Shown piece after piece: positions 45,501 through 52,529 of a stretch of 64,000 nt of DNA. Position numbers and translations under genes: made by a program. How positions within the stretch are numbered: the first letter of the stretch is position 1; every line of letters starts with the position of its first letter. The DNA lies in assembly GCA_019636195.1 (NCBI GenBank), contig JAHBYA010000002.1, forward strand, positions 268,311 to 332,310, written 5' to 3'. This stretch comes from Planctomycetota bacterium. Lineage in GTDB: Bacteria; Planctomycetota; UBA8742; UBA2392. A model generated the notes under the pieces. The model was not told the origin of the DNA and did no database searches. It was given only the letters and a program-made list of their open reading frames with translations.

Positions 45501-46414
45501 GCAATGCCCACAACCTGCACCCACAGCGCCAGCGAAGGCGGCAGATTCAGAGCATGGTGCGGGTTGCGCGCGCGCACGTTGATCGCAACCGACGAAAAAT
45601 CGTACTCCGGGCCGTCAAACATCGCCCGGATGCCCTCGGCCTGGCCGCGCAACTCATCCAGCCGCGCCTGTGCGATCTTGTCTTTCAATATCTGCTTTTC
45701 GAACTTCGCCGTCTCTTCGTCGTCAAGCCGCCCGTCAATGTAGCGGCGCATCTGCGTGTCTTCGTCGCGCCGCGACGGGCTGCGCGACTTCACGCCCTGC
45801 GCCAGCTTGCGCGCCGCCTGGTCGATCAACGATTCCATTTGCTGCACGCTTTCGCCGGCCCAGCGCGCCATCACCGCCGGGCTGAAGCCCAGCCGGAAGT
45901 GCAGGCACAGCAGTTCGCGCTCGGCGGCGTTGACGTGATAGGCGCGGAAGTGCAGCCGCTCGGCCAGGCCGGGAATGCCGTCAGCCTTGATCTTCATTTC
46001 GTCGTCGGCGCGCACGGCGCGGATGCGCCCTTCGCTGATGCCCTGCGTAAGCTCGTCACGGCTCATGCCGGTGCGCTTGATGACTTCGTCAAACGAGTAG
46101 CTGGTGGTGGCGCGCGTGGGTTGCGCCCCGCCCTCAAGCACTTGCCGATAGCGCGCACGGATGGTCTGGGTCGCGACGTGCATCGCGAACTCGAAGACTT
46201 CGTCGTCGTTGGTGCTGCGCGCGGCGGCGCGCGACTGCGCGATGATATCGACCAGCACGTCTTCAACCATGCGGTCAAACGGCGCCGAGCGGTCCGGGAT
46301 CAGCGCCGTGCAATAGTCCACCACGTGCTTGCCGAAGCGCCGGATCATGCGGTTCACGCTGCCGGGGGCACCGGCAAGCAGTTCGCGAATCTCGGCGGCG
46401 GCGGGCGCGGTCAT
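42542..46414 (-). CDS. Sigma-like / FecR-like / PDZ-like / coiled-coil fusion protein (1290 aa)
   Basis: A large single-pass membrane protein. Residues about 20-90 resemble sigma region 2 (RRFGKHVVDYCTALIP...MHVATQTIRARYR). About 106-150 resembles an excisionase-type HTH (SFDEVIKRTGMSRDELTQGI...GRIRAVR). About 162-208 resembles sigma region 4 (AAERELLCLHFRLGF, ARKLAQGV). About 220-265 is an anti-sigma-like stem (RRYIDGRLDDEETAKFEK), followed by a TM helix at 295-311. Then come a FecR-like domain (323-430), a PDZ-like module (455-520; GDVVVGINNE), a second FecR-like strand set (527-560), a coiled coil (about 705-1190) and a C-terminal domain. The ATG overlaps the ftsY stop (ATGA), giving translational coupling. 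All domain calls are by eye; function is unknown. Confidence 0.78.
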   Translation of the reverse strand: MTAPAAAEIRELLAGAPGSVNRMIRRFGKHVVDYCTALIPDRSAPFDRMVEDVLVDIIAQSRAAARSTNDDEVFEFAMHVATQTIRARYRQVLEGGAQPTRATTSYSFDEVIKRTGMSRDELTQGISEGRIRAVRADDEMKIKADGIPGLAERLHFRAYHVNAAERELLCLHFRLGFSPAVMARWAGESVQQMESLIDQAARKLAQGVKSRSPSRRDEDTQMRRYIDGRLDDEETAKFEKQILKDKIAQARLDELRGQAEGIRAMFDGPEYDFSSVAINVRARNPHHALNLPPSLALWVQVVGIAAMLLMFHRVGAYVAPPEVTVRVLVGSMELPHEGRMRVGDTLQTPQGAQAMLVLDGSNRIVMAPGSKLELMRPRSAARQVLRMHEGEFFGRFASGGHAFAISGEGYEFGSSSGAEFDFAAGTAVEAVLPLNLAHERENALLAAFKADGDGLRCEQPFTKLAGYTAELEGGFKRGDVVVGINNEVATPGQLVGALAAGTGCSVTVRRGGEMLAGVLLPATGKPGGVLRVFQGAVVLDIDGRSFNVNRGQWALISDGPPLIGRESERFLDLRIGAGMRFRESLHWLNVEAFPLASDQSVLGVDRGLRAIADRLERLRGDEVRRDARAEIIEFERLLKESYEGARQRVERGEPRPRGEGAAALSDAELLGVEDEIMGVVGHWRRQSGTGIYATLGDAAKTLHSAIARGNDELATRDKQLGEAAALRVRLGEIVDAIKRQDEAIEKLRAHEFHDADGSKRKELSEEITRLNALVRAGQQAAGRLELVKVKLNELDAMIDAKRREVPGAERDVADVQQDLDKVNQALAENIYTPEKLKAAEDALAAARVGQADAATKLKAASDADAGAAATLAEAEDALKAAQKPLPGLREQQQKESDALLDAVTARNAAQTAVNSAKAEVDKAQAELDALPQGDPGREQAQRRLEDAQAVHKAAQVELEAARGQADRAQKQLQAAERALQEAEDNAASWMKRRDDNKTAAATAKSGHDEAKEAKAAADKALNDAQATLKAQEDAKLQRALLEQSRSGREGMLRMAQDYLKELQDAIARLEADAAPRRDEFERELKTVQAGEQAADDVAGLRRTRDRYQAVSDEIGMREKDRATLAADKDRLEGADAVRNYEKLIDEYAQLQSRVRAHEYLRARALVEDQAFAARQQLALDRFREAAENARTEAVELLARYCGDYDAEVWRKHELGKRKAEVMGALWGLYYDSALERSDVRGSVCYYVLVNSGAAQDAFDVLADSWRAWLNSALGKEAYESLDGLEPPAGK

Positions 46415-47433
46415 TCTTCCAACCCCTCAAGGTCGAACAGCGCTTCGACAAATCGGTCGGCGTCAAACGGCTGCATGTCTTCGAGTTTCTCACCCAGGCC
46501 GACGAATTTCACCGGCACTTCCACTTTTTCATTGATCGTTAATACGGCGCCGCCCTTGGCTGTGCCGTCAAGTTTTGCCAGAAACAGCCCGGTCACGTCG
46601 GCCGCCTGCTTGAACATTTCGGCCTGCGTCACCGCGTTCTGGCCGGTCGTCGAGTCCAGCACCAGGATTGTCTCGTGCGGCGCGCCTTCAATCTTCTTCG
46701 CCGCGCAGGCGTTGCGAATCTTGCGCAGCTCGTCCATCAGGTTTTTCTGCGTGTGCAGCCGGCCCGCCGTATCCACCAGCAGCACGTCGGCGCCGATCTC
46801 AAGGGCGCGCTCGGCGGCGCGGTGGGCCACGCTGGCGGGGTCGGCCTTTTCGGCGCCGGTGACAATCTCGCAACCGATGCGCCCGGACCAAGTCTTGAGC
46901 TGCTCAACGGCGGCTGCACGAAACGTGTCGGCAGCGGCAAGCACCACATGGCGGCCGGACTGCTCAAGCCAGTACGCCAGCTTGGCAATGCTGGTGGTCT
47001 TGCCCGCGCCGTTGACGCCGACGACCAGGATGACCGTCGGCTTGGTCGGCGAAAAGTGAACGGCGTTGCCGCGGTGGGTCAGGCGCTGCTTCAGGTCTTT
47101 GCGCAGAAACGGCAGGATATCGGTGGTTTGTTCAATGTTGCCGTTCTTCCATGCGCCGCGGACGACATCCATGAGAAAGTCCGTGGTATCGACGCCGAAG
47201 TCAGCCTCGATCATGGCCTCTTCAAGCTTCTCCAGGATGTCTTCGTCGATCTTCTGGCCCAGGCCGACCACACCCAGCACGCGGCGGTTCAGCACCATGC
47301 GCGTCTTGCTGATGGCGCGCGTGAGCTTGGCCAGCATGCCCTTCTTCTCGGGCTCGGCGGGCTCGGCTGGCTCGGCTTCGGGCGCTTGCGGTGCGCCTTC
47401 TTCGGGCTTCTTTTTTCGGCTGAACAGTCCCAC
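46411..47433 (-). CDS. ftsY: Signal recognition particle receptor FtsY
   Basis: The SRP receptor GTPase docks ribosome-SRP complexes to the membrane. The 340-aa product has a short acidic Pro/Glu-rich A domain (about 10-30), the N domain (MLAKLTRAISKTR...) and the G domain with G1 GVNGAGKTTSIAKLA, DTFRAAAVEQL, DTAGRLHTQ and the NG-closing GLGEKLEDMQPFDADRFVEALF. The A domain is much shorter than in E. coli. nusB lies upstream, 54 bases away, and the large sigma-like fusion gene overlaps its 3' end by 4 bases. The ATG at 47433 fits the MGLFSRKKK start. Confidence 0.96.
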   Translation of the reverse strand: MGLFSRKKKPEEGAPQAPEAEPAEPAEPEKKGMLAKLTRAISKTRMVLNRRVLGVVGLGQKIDEDILEKLEEAMIEADFGVDTTDFLMDVVRGAWKNGNIEQTTDILPFLRKDLKQRLTHRGNAVHFSPTKPTVILVVGVNGAGKTTSIAKLAYWLEQSGRHVVLAAADTFRAAAVEQLKTWSGRIGCEIVTGAEKADPASVAHRAAERALEIGADVLLVDTAGRLHTQKNLMDELRKIRNACAAKKIEGAPHETILVLDSTTGQNAVTQAEMFKQAADVTGLFLAKLDGTAKGGAVLTINEKVEVPVKFVGLGEKLEDMQPFDADRFVEALFDLEGLEE

Positions 47434-47448
47434 GCGGGTCGCCCTTGT

Positions 47449-47479
47449 CCCCGTCGCTGGCGCTCCGGGCTCTTGTTTC
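47449..47479. repeat. 31-bp dispersed repeat (nusB/ftsY spacer)
   Basis: The minus strand reads GAAACAAGAGCCCGGAGCGC, C, AGCGACGGGG, identical to 15578-15608 except for one base. It fills most of the 54-base spacer between nusB and ftsY. Confidence 0.85.
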
Positions 47480-47487
47480 CTGCCTTG

Positions 47488-47925
47488 CTAGACCTTTTGC
47501 GGGCAGTGGGTCTGGAACACCTTGTCCAGCACGCCGTTCACGAAACTGCCCGACTTTTCAGTGCTGTACTTCTTGGCCAGTTCCACGGCTTCGTTGATGC
47601 TGACCTTGGGCGGCACGTCAAACAGGTGCAGCAGCTCAAAGGCCCCCATGCGCAGCACCGCGCGATCGACAAACGGCATGCGCGAGACCTGCCAGTTTAC
47701 CGCCGCGTCCTGGATGGCCTTGTCAAGCTCCGCCAGGTGCTCATTCACGCCCTGCACCAGCACGCGCGCGAAATCCGCGACGGCGGCGGGCGCCGCCTCA
47801 ACTTCCAGTACGCTGTTCAGTTCGCCTTCCGGGGTTTCGGGGCGCGTCACGTCCAGCGCGTACAGCAGCTTCAGGGCAAGTTCACGGCCCTGCGTGCGAA
47901 CGTCGGCTGTAGGGGCCGTATCCAT
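47488..47925 (-). CDS. nusB: Transcription antitermination factor NusB
   Basis: A 145-aa all-helical NusB, which with NusE/S10 binds boxA RNA in rRNA antitermination complexes. Seen are RELALKLLYALD (14-25), SRMPFVDRAVLRMGAFELLH and the C-terminal signature INEAVELAKKYSTEKSGSFVNGVLD. ribH is often just upstream of nusB in bacteria. Here ribH lies on the same strand 1.2 kb upstream, with an SDR gene and a repeat element in between, so the ancient pairing has been interrupted. The start is ATG 47925 (MDTAPTADVRTQG). Confidence 0.94.
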   Translation of the reverse strand: MDTAPTADVRTQGRELALKLLYALDVTRPETPEGELNSVLEVEAAPAAVADFARVLVQGVNEHLAELDKAIQDAAVNWQVSRMPFVDRAVLRMGAFELLHLFDVPPKVSINEAVELAKKYSTEKSGSFVNGVLDKVFQTHCPQKV

Positions 47926-47988
47926 AGCGGCCTATATACACGGGCGACGCCAACCGTCCAATGCCGCGGCAGGGCAGTCAGCGGCCAA

Positions 47989-48930
47989 TCACCCACCGCC
48001 CTCGCCCGGCGCCTGATACGGCGTTTTGCCCCAGTAGCCGTAAAACGTGTCATCCAGCTTGCGCCAGCCGGCGGCCACGGCGGGCATGTGCTGCTGCACC
48101 CAGCGATAAAAGTGCGGGCGCGTGCCGTCGGCGTCGTTCACGCCGTAATCTTCGGCCAGGTCCCACGAGGCGTACACGCGGCCGTTGCGGCGCGCCACGT
48201 CGGCGTCTGCGGCCAGCGCCGCGATGCAGCGGCCGACAAACAGCGGCGTCTCTGAGGCGATGAACTCGGGCGCTTTGGCTGTCGCGTCGCGCCAGTTGGC
48301 TTCGGTTACGCCAAAATGGTTCAGCATCCACTCACTGCGCAAAAAGCCGGGCGTTACCGCCACGGCGTTGATGCCGCGGTCTTTCAATTCCTGCGACAAC
48401 CCGAACGCCATGCGAATCACGGTTGTCTTGACCAGGTCATAAAGAAAGTTGCCGCGATAGTAAAACGCATCGCCGTCCGTGATCTCGACCACCAGCCCGC
48501 CCCTGCGCATGCGCGGCAAACCGAAATGGCTGGTGATGATGTGGGTCTTGATTGCGCGGTCGATCATCGTAAGGCCGTTGTGGATGTCGATTTCCCACAG
48601 CTTTTTGCCCCACTGCACGAGGTCTTCGCAGCCCCAGATGTCGTTGACCAGAATGTCAAACTCCCCCACCTGCTCAAATAGCGCCGCCACCTGCGCGGGA
48701 TCGGTGTGATCGGCCCGCACAGCCACGCCGCGCCCGCCGCGCGCGGTAACAAGCTCCGCTGTCTCATGGATGGTTTCAGGCCGGCCCGCCATGGCCGAAG
48801 CGCCGGCGACGCTGCGGCCGGTACAAAAGACGGTCGCGCCGGCTTCGCCCAGTGCAACGGCAATCCCCCGCCCCGCGCCACGGGTAGCGCCCGCAACCAC
48901 AGCAACTTTGCCGGCCAATGCTTTGCTCAT
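47989..48930 (-). CDS. Short-chain dehydrogenase/reductase
   Basis: A 313-aa SDR. The cofactor motif is GATRGAGRGIA near residues 15-25 (TGxxxGxG variant), followed by GRS at the second strand, which suggests NADP. NDIWG replaces the common NNAG. The catalytic Tyr-x3-Lys is YDLVK, preceded by EITDGDAFYYRGNF in place of the usual Ser region. VTPGFLRSEWM follows, typical of the family. A C-terminal extension of about 50 residues (HFYRWVQQHMPAVAAGW...) lies beyond the usual 250. The start at 48930 (MSKALAGK) is preferred; ATGs at 48951 and 48960 are alternatives. The substrate is unknown. Confidence 0.85.
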   Translation of the reverse strand: MSKALAGKVAVVAGATRGAGRGIAVALGEAGATVFCTGRSVAGASAMAGRPETIHETAELVTARGGRGVAVRADHTDPAQVAALFEQVGEFDILVNDIWGCEDLVQWGKKLWEIDIHNGLTMIDRAIKTHIITSHFGLPRMRRGGLVVEITDGDAFYYRGNFLYDLVKTTVIRMAFGLSQELKDRGINAVAVTPGFLRSEWMLNHFGVTEANWRDATAKAPEFIASETPLFVGRCIAALAADADVARRNGRVYASWDLAEDYGVNDADGTRPHFYRWVQQHMPAVAAGWRKLDDTFYGYWGKTPYQAPGEGGG

Positions 48931-48990
48931 AGCAGAAGCAACAGGTGCCATAGCAGCCAACAGGTGTCAATCCGGACAGGGCCCAAGTTT

Positions 48991-49106
48991 GGTTTCTCGT
49001 AGCGCAGGCACCTTGCCTGCCGCGGCGCGGGCGCCTCGCCCGCGCCGATGGCGACCGCAGCGGGGCGCTGCGGTCGAGCAGGCGGGGCGCCTGTGCTACG
49101 AAAACC
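48991..49106. repeat. 116-bp nested palindromic repeat element
   Basis: The outer arms GGTTTCTCGTAGCGCAGGC and GCCTGTGCTACGAAAACC are complementary. Inside are two strong hairpins, 49023-49047 (CGGCGCGGGCG / CGCCCGCGCCG) and 49052-49076 (CGACCGCAGC / GCTGCGGTCG), and two small GCAGG / CCTGC stems. It lies in the spacer between ribH and the SDR gene. The architecture resembles REP/BIME-type or MITE-like intergenic elements; no ORF is inside. Confidence 0.75.
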
Positions 49107-49146
49107 GAGACGCCACCAGAACCCAACACAGGCAAAGAGCTGCGTT

Positions 49147-49623
49147 TCACTTGGCTTTCTTGAGCAGGTTGACCATCTCGATCGCGCTTACGGCGGCGTC
49201 GAAGCCCTTGTTGCCGGCCTTGGTGCCGCAGCGCTCAATGGCTTGCTCGAGGTTGTCGGTGGTCACTACACCGAATATGCAGGGCACGCCGGTCATCAGC
49301 CCGGCTTGCGCGATGCCCTTGGCGGCTTCGCCGGCGACGTAGTCGAAGTGCGGCGTTGAGCCGCGCACCACCGCGCCCAGGCAGATCACCGCGTCGTACT
49401 TGCCGCTTTCCGCCAGCTGGCGCGCCGCGACCGGAATCTCGAAAGCGCCCGGCACCCAGGCCAGCGTTGTGTTTTCCAGCTTGCCGCCGTGGCGCTTGAT
49501 CGCATCCAGCGCGCCTTCCACCAGCTTGTCAACCAGGAACGAGTTGAAGCGGCTGGCAACGATCGCGAACTTGCTGTTGCCCGCGATCAGGTCGCCCTCA
49601 AGGATGTGTTTTGGTTTGTCCAT
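49147..49623 (-). CDS. ribH: 6,7-dimethyl-8-ribityllumazine synthase
   Basis: RibH condenses 5-amino-6-ribitylaminouracil with dihydroxybutanone phosphate in riboflavin synthesis. The 158-aa product has [37 protein letters not shown] (substrate loop), [21 protein letters not shown] with the catalytic His, and [16 protein letters not shown]. The length fits the icosahedral-type enzyme. The start is ATG 49623 ([11 protein letters not shown]), which matches the usual N-terminus; seven further codons to 49644 are possible. No other riboflavin gene is present. Confidence 0.95.
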   Translation of the reverse strand: MDKPKHILEGDLIAGNSKFAIVASRFNSFLVDKLVEGALDAIKRHGGKLENTTLAWVPGAFEIPVAARQLAESGKYDAVICLGAVVRGSTPHFDYVAGEAAKGIAQAGLMTGVPCIFGVVTTDNLEQAIERCGTKAGNKGFDAAVSAIEMVNLLKKAK

Positions 49624-50034
49624 GGTTCTGTTGGTGTTCTGCAAGAGGGGTGCACCCTTGCGCCGGGTGTGTCAGAAAAGGGCTGGAATGATAGCACTGG
49701 CGCGGCTGGTGTAAACTTGCGCGAGCGCGCTAAGTCAAATCCTGATTGATTTTGGGCCTGTCGTGGCTACTATTTGTGGACCCCACCACAGCCCCTCCTG
49801 AGTTATCGAGGCACACGCTGAAATTGCGTTGGAATGATCGGAACTAGCGGCATGGGCATGCGTGTATTTTTTGCACGCACGCTGGAAACGACAGTTCCGG
49901 AGTGCAATTGTAAGCTGTTGTTTTACAGATATTTACAAGATCGCAAATAATTGGCACAGGGTTCGCTTAGGGCTGGGTGACTCACACGACAACGATTTCC
50001 CCGATCCCGGTTTACCGGAACGCAGGAGAGAAAC
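49624..50034. other. 411-bp intergenic region between ribH and the secreted operon
   Basis: No gene is visible. It is markedly richer in A/T than its surroundings, especially at 49850-49960. It holds a GCGTG / CACGC stem with a T-rich loop (49860-49878), paired TTGTAA / TTTACAA motifs around 49909-49938, a good sigma-70-type promoter at 49922-49951 and a 5' leader of about 75 bases ending in the ribosome site of the next gene. Divergent promoters for ribH probably lie at its left end. Confidence 0.6.
49922..49951 (+). promoter_or_regulatory. Predicted sigma-70-type promoter of the secreted operon
   Basis: The -35 box TTTACA (5 of 6 to TTGACA), an 18-base spacer and the -10 box AATAAT (5 of 6 to TATAAT) point at the 50035 operon. 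Repeated TTTACA and inverted TTGTAA motifs overlap it and could be operator sites. Confidence 0.5.
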
Positions 50035-51288
50035 ATGAAGCGCGTAGCACCGATCTTCGCCGCCGGCACCTTGGCCCTGCTGATGGGCTGCAAGTCGGAC
50101 GGCATCATCTTCAACGGGCAGGCGCAGGTGCAGCAGTACCCGCTGCGCACGACGCCGGTGATCCACTACAACCTGCCGTCGGAGATCATCGACCCGCAGA
50201 CAGGCGACGCGTCGCTGGACTTCAGCTACTTCGCCAACCTGACGGTCGCGAACTTCACCGAGCTCGCGTCGCCGGGCCACGACCTGTGGGGCCACTACAT
50301 GACCACGGCGCACTGCAGCGACAACCCGACCTGCCGCACTCCCGCCGAAGTTGACGACTGGACGTACATGCTGGACGGCGGCTACTCGGCAGCCGGCCTT
50401 TCGGGTCTTGCGTGGCCGCCGGGCGGCGCCTGGCCGCACCCGCAGGTTCCACCCGGGGGCTCGGGCGGCCCGCGCGTCGCGGCCTGGATTCTGAGCATCA
50501 TGAACCAGTGGTTCCTGCGAGACGTGGACGGCGCTGAGCTGCAAAGCCCGCAGCCCGGCCAAGCCCCGATCCTGTACGAGTCGGTTTCGTTTGCCAGCCT
50601 TGCGATCTCGATCCATGAAGTGGCGGCGGGCGGCAGCGGCTTCTCGGCGCTGCTGGGCAATACGCCCCCGTCAGCCACGCAGCAGGAAACCGGCAACCCG
50701 GCCACGACCGGCGCCAACGGCAAGCCGCGCGTTCAGCCGCCGATCAACAACCTGGTCTGCTGGGGTTTCAACGGCACTACGGCGCCCGCGGGCCTGCTGG
50801 GCATGGCGTGGCGCGAAGCCCCCGCCCAGAACATCCACATTGAGACGAACACGCAGGCGGTCGGCAGCACGGTAGTCGTGATGCAGAACGTGCCGGTGCC
50901 TGAGTACTTCGGCGGCGGCGGGCCGGTGAACGGCGGCGGCGGCGTCTTCTTCAAGCGCTACATTGACCAGTGGTGGCAGACCACCGACGGCAACAGCAAC
51001 ATCCCCAAGGACGACGGCCTGATCTTCAGCTACTACGCCTCGACGATCGGCTGCCACCTGATGGGCTACGGCCTGGGCCTTGTGGACAGCAGCTTTGCCT
51101 CGGGCAGCGTGCAGAACAACCAGGAAGACCTGATGAGCCTGAGCGTGATCCTGGACATGACCGGGTTCATCGCCGCAGAGCGCGAGTTCCAGTTTGTCAA
51201 GGAAGACATCCTTCGCATGCAGGACGTGGTCAACGGCGACTGGCAGAACCCGGGGCCGCTGAGCACCCTGCCGGGCCGTGACCGCTAA
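50035..51288 (+). CDS. Secreted lipoprotein, pair member A (417 aa)
   Basis: A lipoprotein signal ends in ALLMGC (C19). The mature part has no named family. It is rich in aromatic, Gly and Pro residues (LAWPPGGAWPHPQ, YFGGGGPVNGGGG) and lacks TM segments. The segment WILSIMNQWFLRDVDG corresponds to SFMSQWFRRNGDG in the next gene, and the ends STLPGRDR and HLPGKDRD also match, so the two lipoproteins are paralogues. A strong AGGAGAG ribosome site stands 6 bases before the ATG. This is the first gene of a four-gene secreted operon after a good promoter. Abundant expression is likely; the function is unknown. Confidence 0.8.
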   Translation: MKRVAPIFAAGTLALLMGCKSDGIIFNGQAQVQQYPLRTTPVIHYNLPSEIIDPQTGDASLDFSYFANLTVANFTELASPGHDLWGHYMTTAHCSDNPTCRTPAEVDDWTYMLDGGYSAAGLSGLAWPPGGAWPHPQVPPGGSGGPRVAAWILSIMNQWFLRDVDGAELQSPQPGQAPILYESVSFASLAISIHEVAAGGSGFSALLGNTPPSATQQETGNPATTGANGKPRVQPPINNLVCWGFNGTTAPAGLLGMAWREAPAQNIHIETNTQAVGSTVVVMQNVPVPEYFGGGGPVNGGGGVFFKRYIDQWWQTTDGNSNIPKDDGLIFSYYASTIGCHLMGYGLGLVDSSFASGSVQNNQEDLMSLSVILDMTGFIAAEREFQFVKEDILRMQDVVNGDWQNPGPLSTLPGRDR

Positions 51289-51328
51289 CCCAAGACGAAA
51301 CGAAGAACGCACACTAAGGAAACAAACC

Positions 51329-52468
51329 ATGCGCAAGCTGAACAAAATACTTCCCGCCCTGGCACTGGCCGCAGGCATTGGCGCGATGACGCTGGCGGGC
51401 ACCGGCTGTGAAGGCAAGTTTGCCGGCCCCCCGGGCGGCAGCGCGATCGGCACACCGGGCCTGTACCCGCTCTACGGTGTAACGCCCTTCACGTTTGCGG
51501 CGGAAAACCCGCAGATCACGGGCTTCTACAACGACATCTGGTTCATTGACCCGGGTCGTGACGCGGACGACGGCCCTGCCGGCCAGGTGATCGTGCTGGC
51601 GGACACCATCCAGGCGCTGCAGACAGCCAACTTCTCGGGCTTCCTGACCAACCGCGCCGACCCGCTGCACATTGAAGTCAACTTCCAGTACCCGATCATG
51701 ATCTCCTTCATGAGCCAGTGGTTCCGCCGCAACGGCGACGGCAGCCGCATCAAGGAACTGGACCAGTTCGGCTTCCTGATCTACTCGGCCAAGAGCCTGG
51801 CCATCAACTTCGTCACCGCGCCCGTGGAGCCCTTCTTCACCACCAACCCCACGCGCCTGGTGTACTCGGTGGACCGCCTGACCTACCCCAGCGGTCTGCC
51901 CGGCAGCGTGCTGGCCGGCTGGACCAGCCCGCCGCCCAACCAGCCCGGTGACTTCCCGCCCCCGCAGAGCCGCTACCTCAGCCGCCAGTACAGCGAACTC
52001 GGCCTGGTGCAGTTGACCAAGCTGCTGCCCGCGGGCGCCCCGCAGCTTACGCAGTCGCTTGGCCTGCCGCTGTCAGACAACGCGGACAACGAAAACGTGG
52101 AAAACGCAGGCGCCATCCCGGCCGCGCTGGGCGGCGGCTGGACCTCGGTTCAGTCCCCGACCGGCGTGTTCGGCGACCTGTTTGCGCTGGCGTACAAGAA
52201 CGCGCCTGTGGTCAAGCCCACGACGCCCGGCCACACCGAGATTGAAGCGTGCGTTGAATACTCACGTCACCTTGGCGCGCTGCACAGCAACCTGATCGTG
52301 CAGATGCTGGGGCTGAACTCGGGCAAGATCGGCACGTTGACCGACCCGGCCCAGGTCGTGTGGCAGAACGGCTACGGCTACACCTTTGAGCAGGGCGACC
52401 TGAACTCGCTGAACACGATCCACCTGCCCGGCAAGGACCGCGACCCGTTTGCACCACCGAAGCCGTAA
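51329..52468 (+). CDS. Secreted lipoprotein, pair member B (379 aa)
   Basis: A lipobox LAGTGC (C27) follows a signal peptide (MRKLNKILPALALAAG). The mature protein lacks TM helices and shares short motifs with its upstream paralogue (FMSQWFRRNGDG; C-terminal IHLPGKDRD). Central segments are strand-rich (FGFLIYSAKSLAINFVTAPVEPFF). The ATG at 51329 has AAGGA 10 bases upstream; the open frame back to 51278 overlaps the previous gene and is rejected. It lies 40 bases after gene A. Surface or periplasmic location is likely; no enzymatic motif is seen. Confidence 0.8.
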   Translation: MRKLNKILPALALAAGIGAMTLAGTGCEGKFAGPPGGSAIGTPGLYPLYGVTPFTFAAENPQITGFYNDIWFIDPGRDADDGPAGQVIVLADTIQALQTANFSGFLTNRADPLHIEVNFQYPIMISFMSQWFRRNGDGSRIKELDQFGFLIYSAKSLAINFVTAPVEPFFTTNPTRLVYSVDRLTYPSGLPGSVLAGWTSPPPNQPGDFPPPQSRYLSRQYSELGLVQLTKLLPAGAPQLTQSLGLPLSDNADNENVENAGAIPAALGGGWTSVQSPTGVFGDLFALAYKNAPVVKPTTPGHTEIEACVEYSRHLGALHSNLIVQMLGLNSGKIGTLTDPAQVVWQNGYGYTFEQGDLNSLNTIHLPGKDRDPFAPPKP

Positions 52469-52529
52469 TTAACAGGACTTGAACTCGAACCCGATGGCCC
52501 CAACCGGCCCCAAGGCAAAAGGCAGAACC

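Noticed and set aside
42779..47059. A 1426-codon open frame on the plus strand opposite the sigma-like fusion and ftsY
   Set aside because: It is antisense to two well supported genes, has the repetitive composition expected of a GC-rich shadow frame, and lacks a start signal or family features.
48991..49106. CRISPR-like array
   Set aside because: The repeats are nested inverted arms without regular direct repeats or unique spacers.
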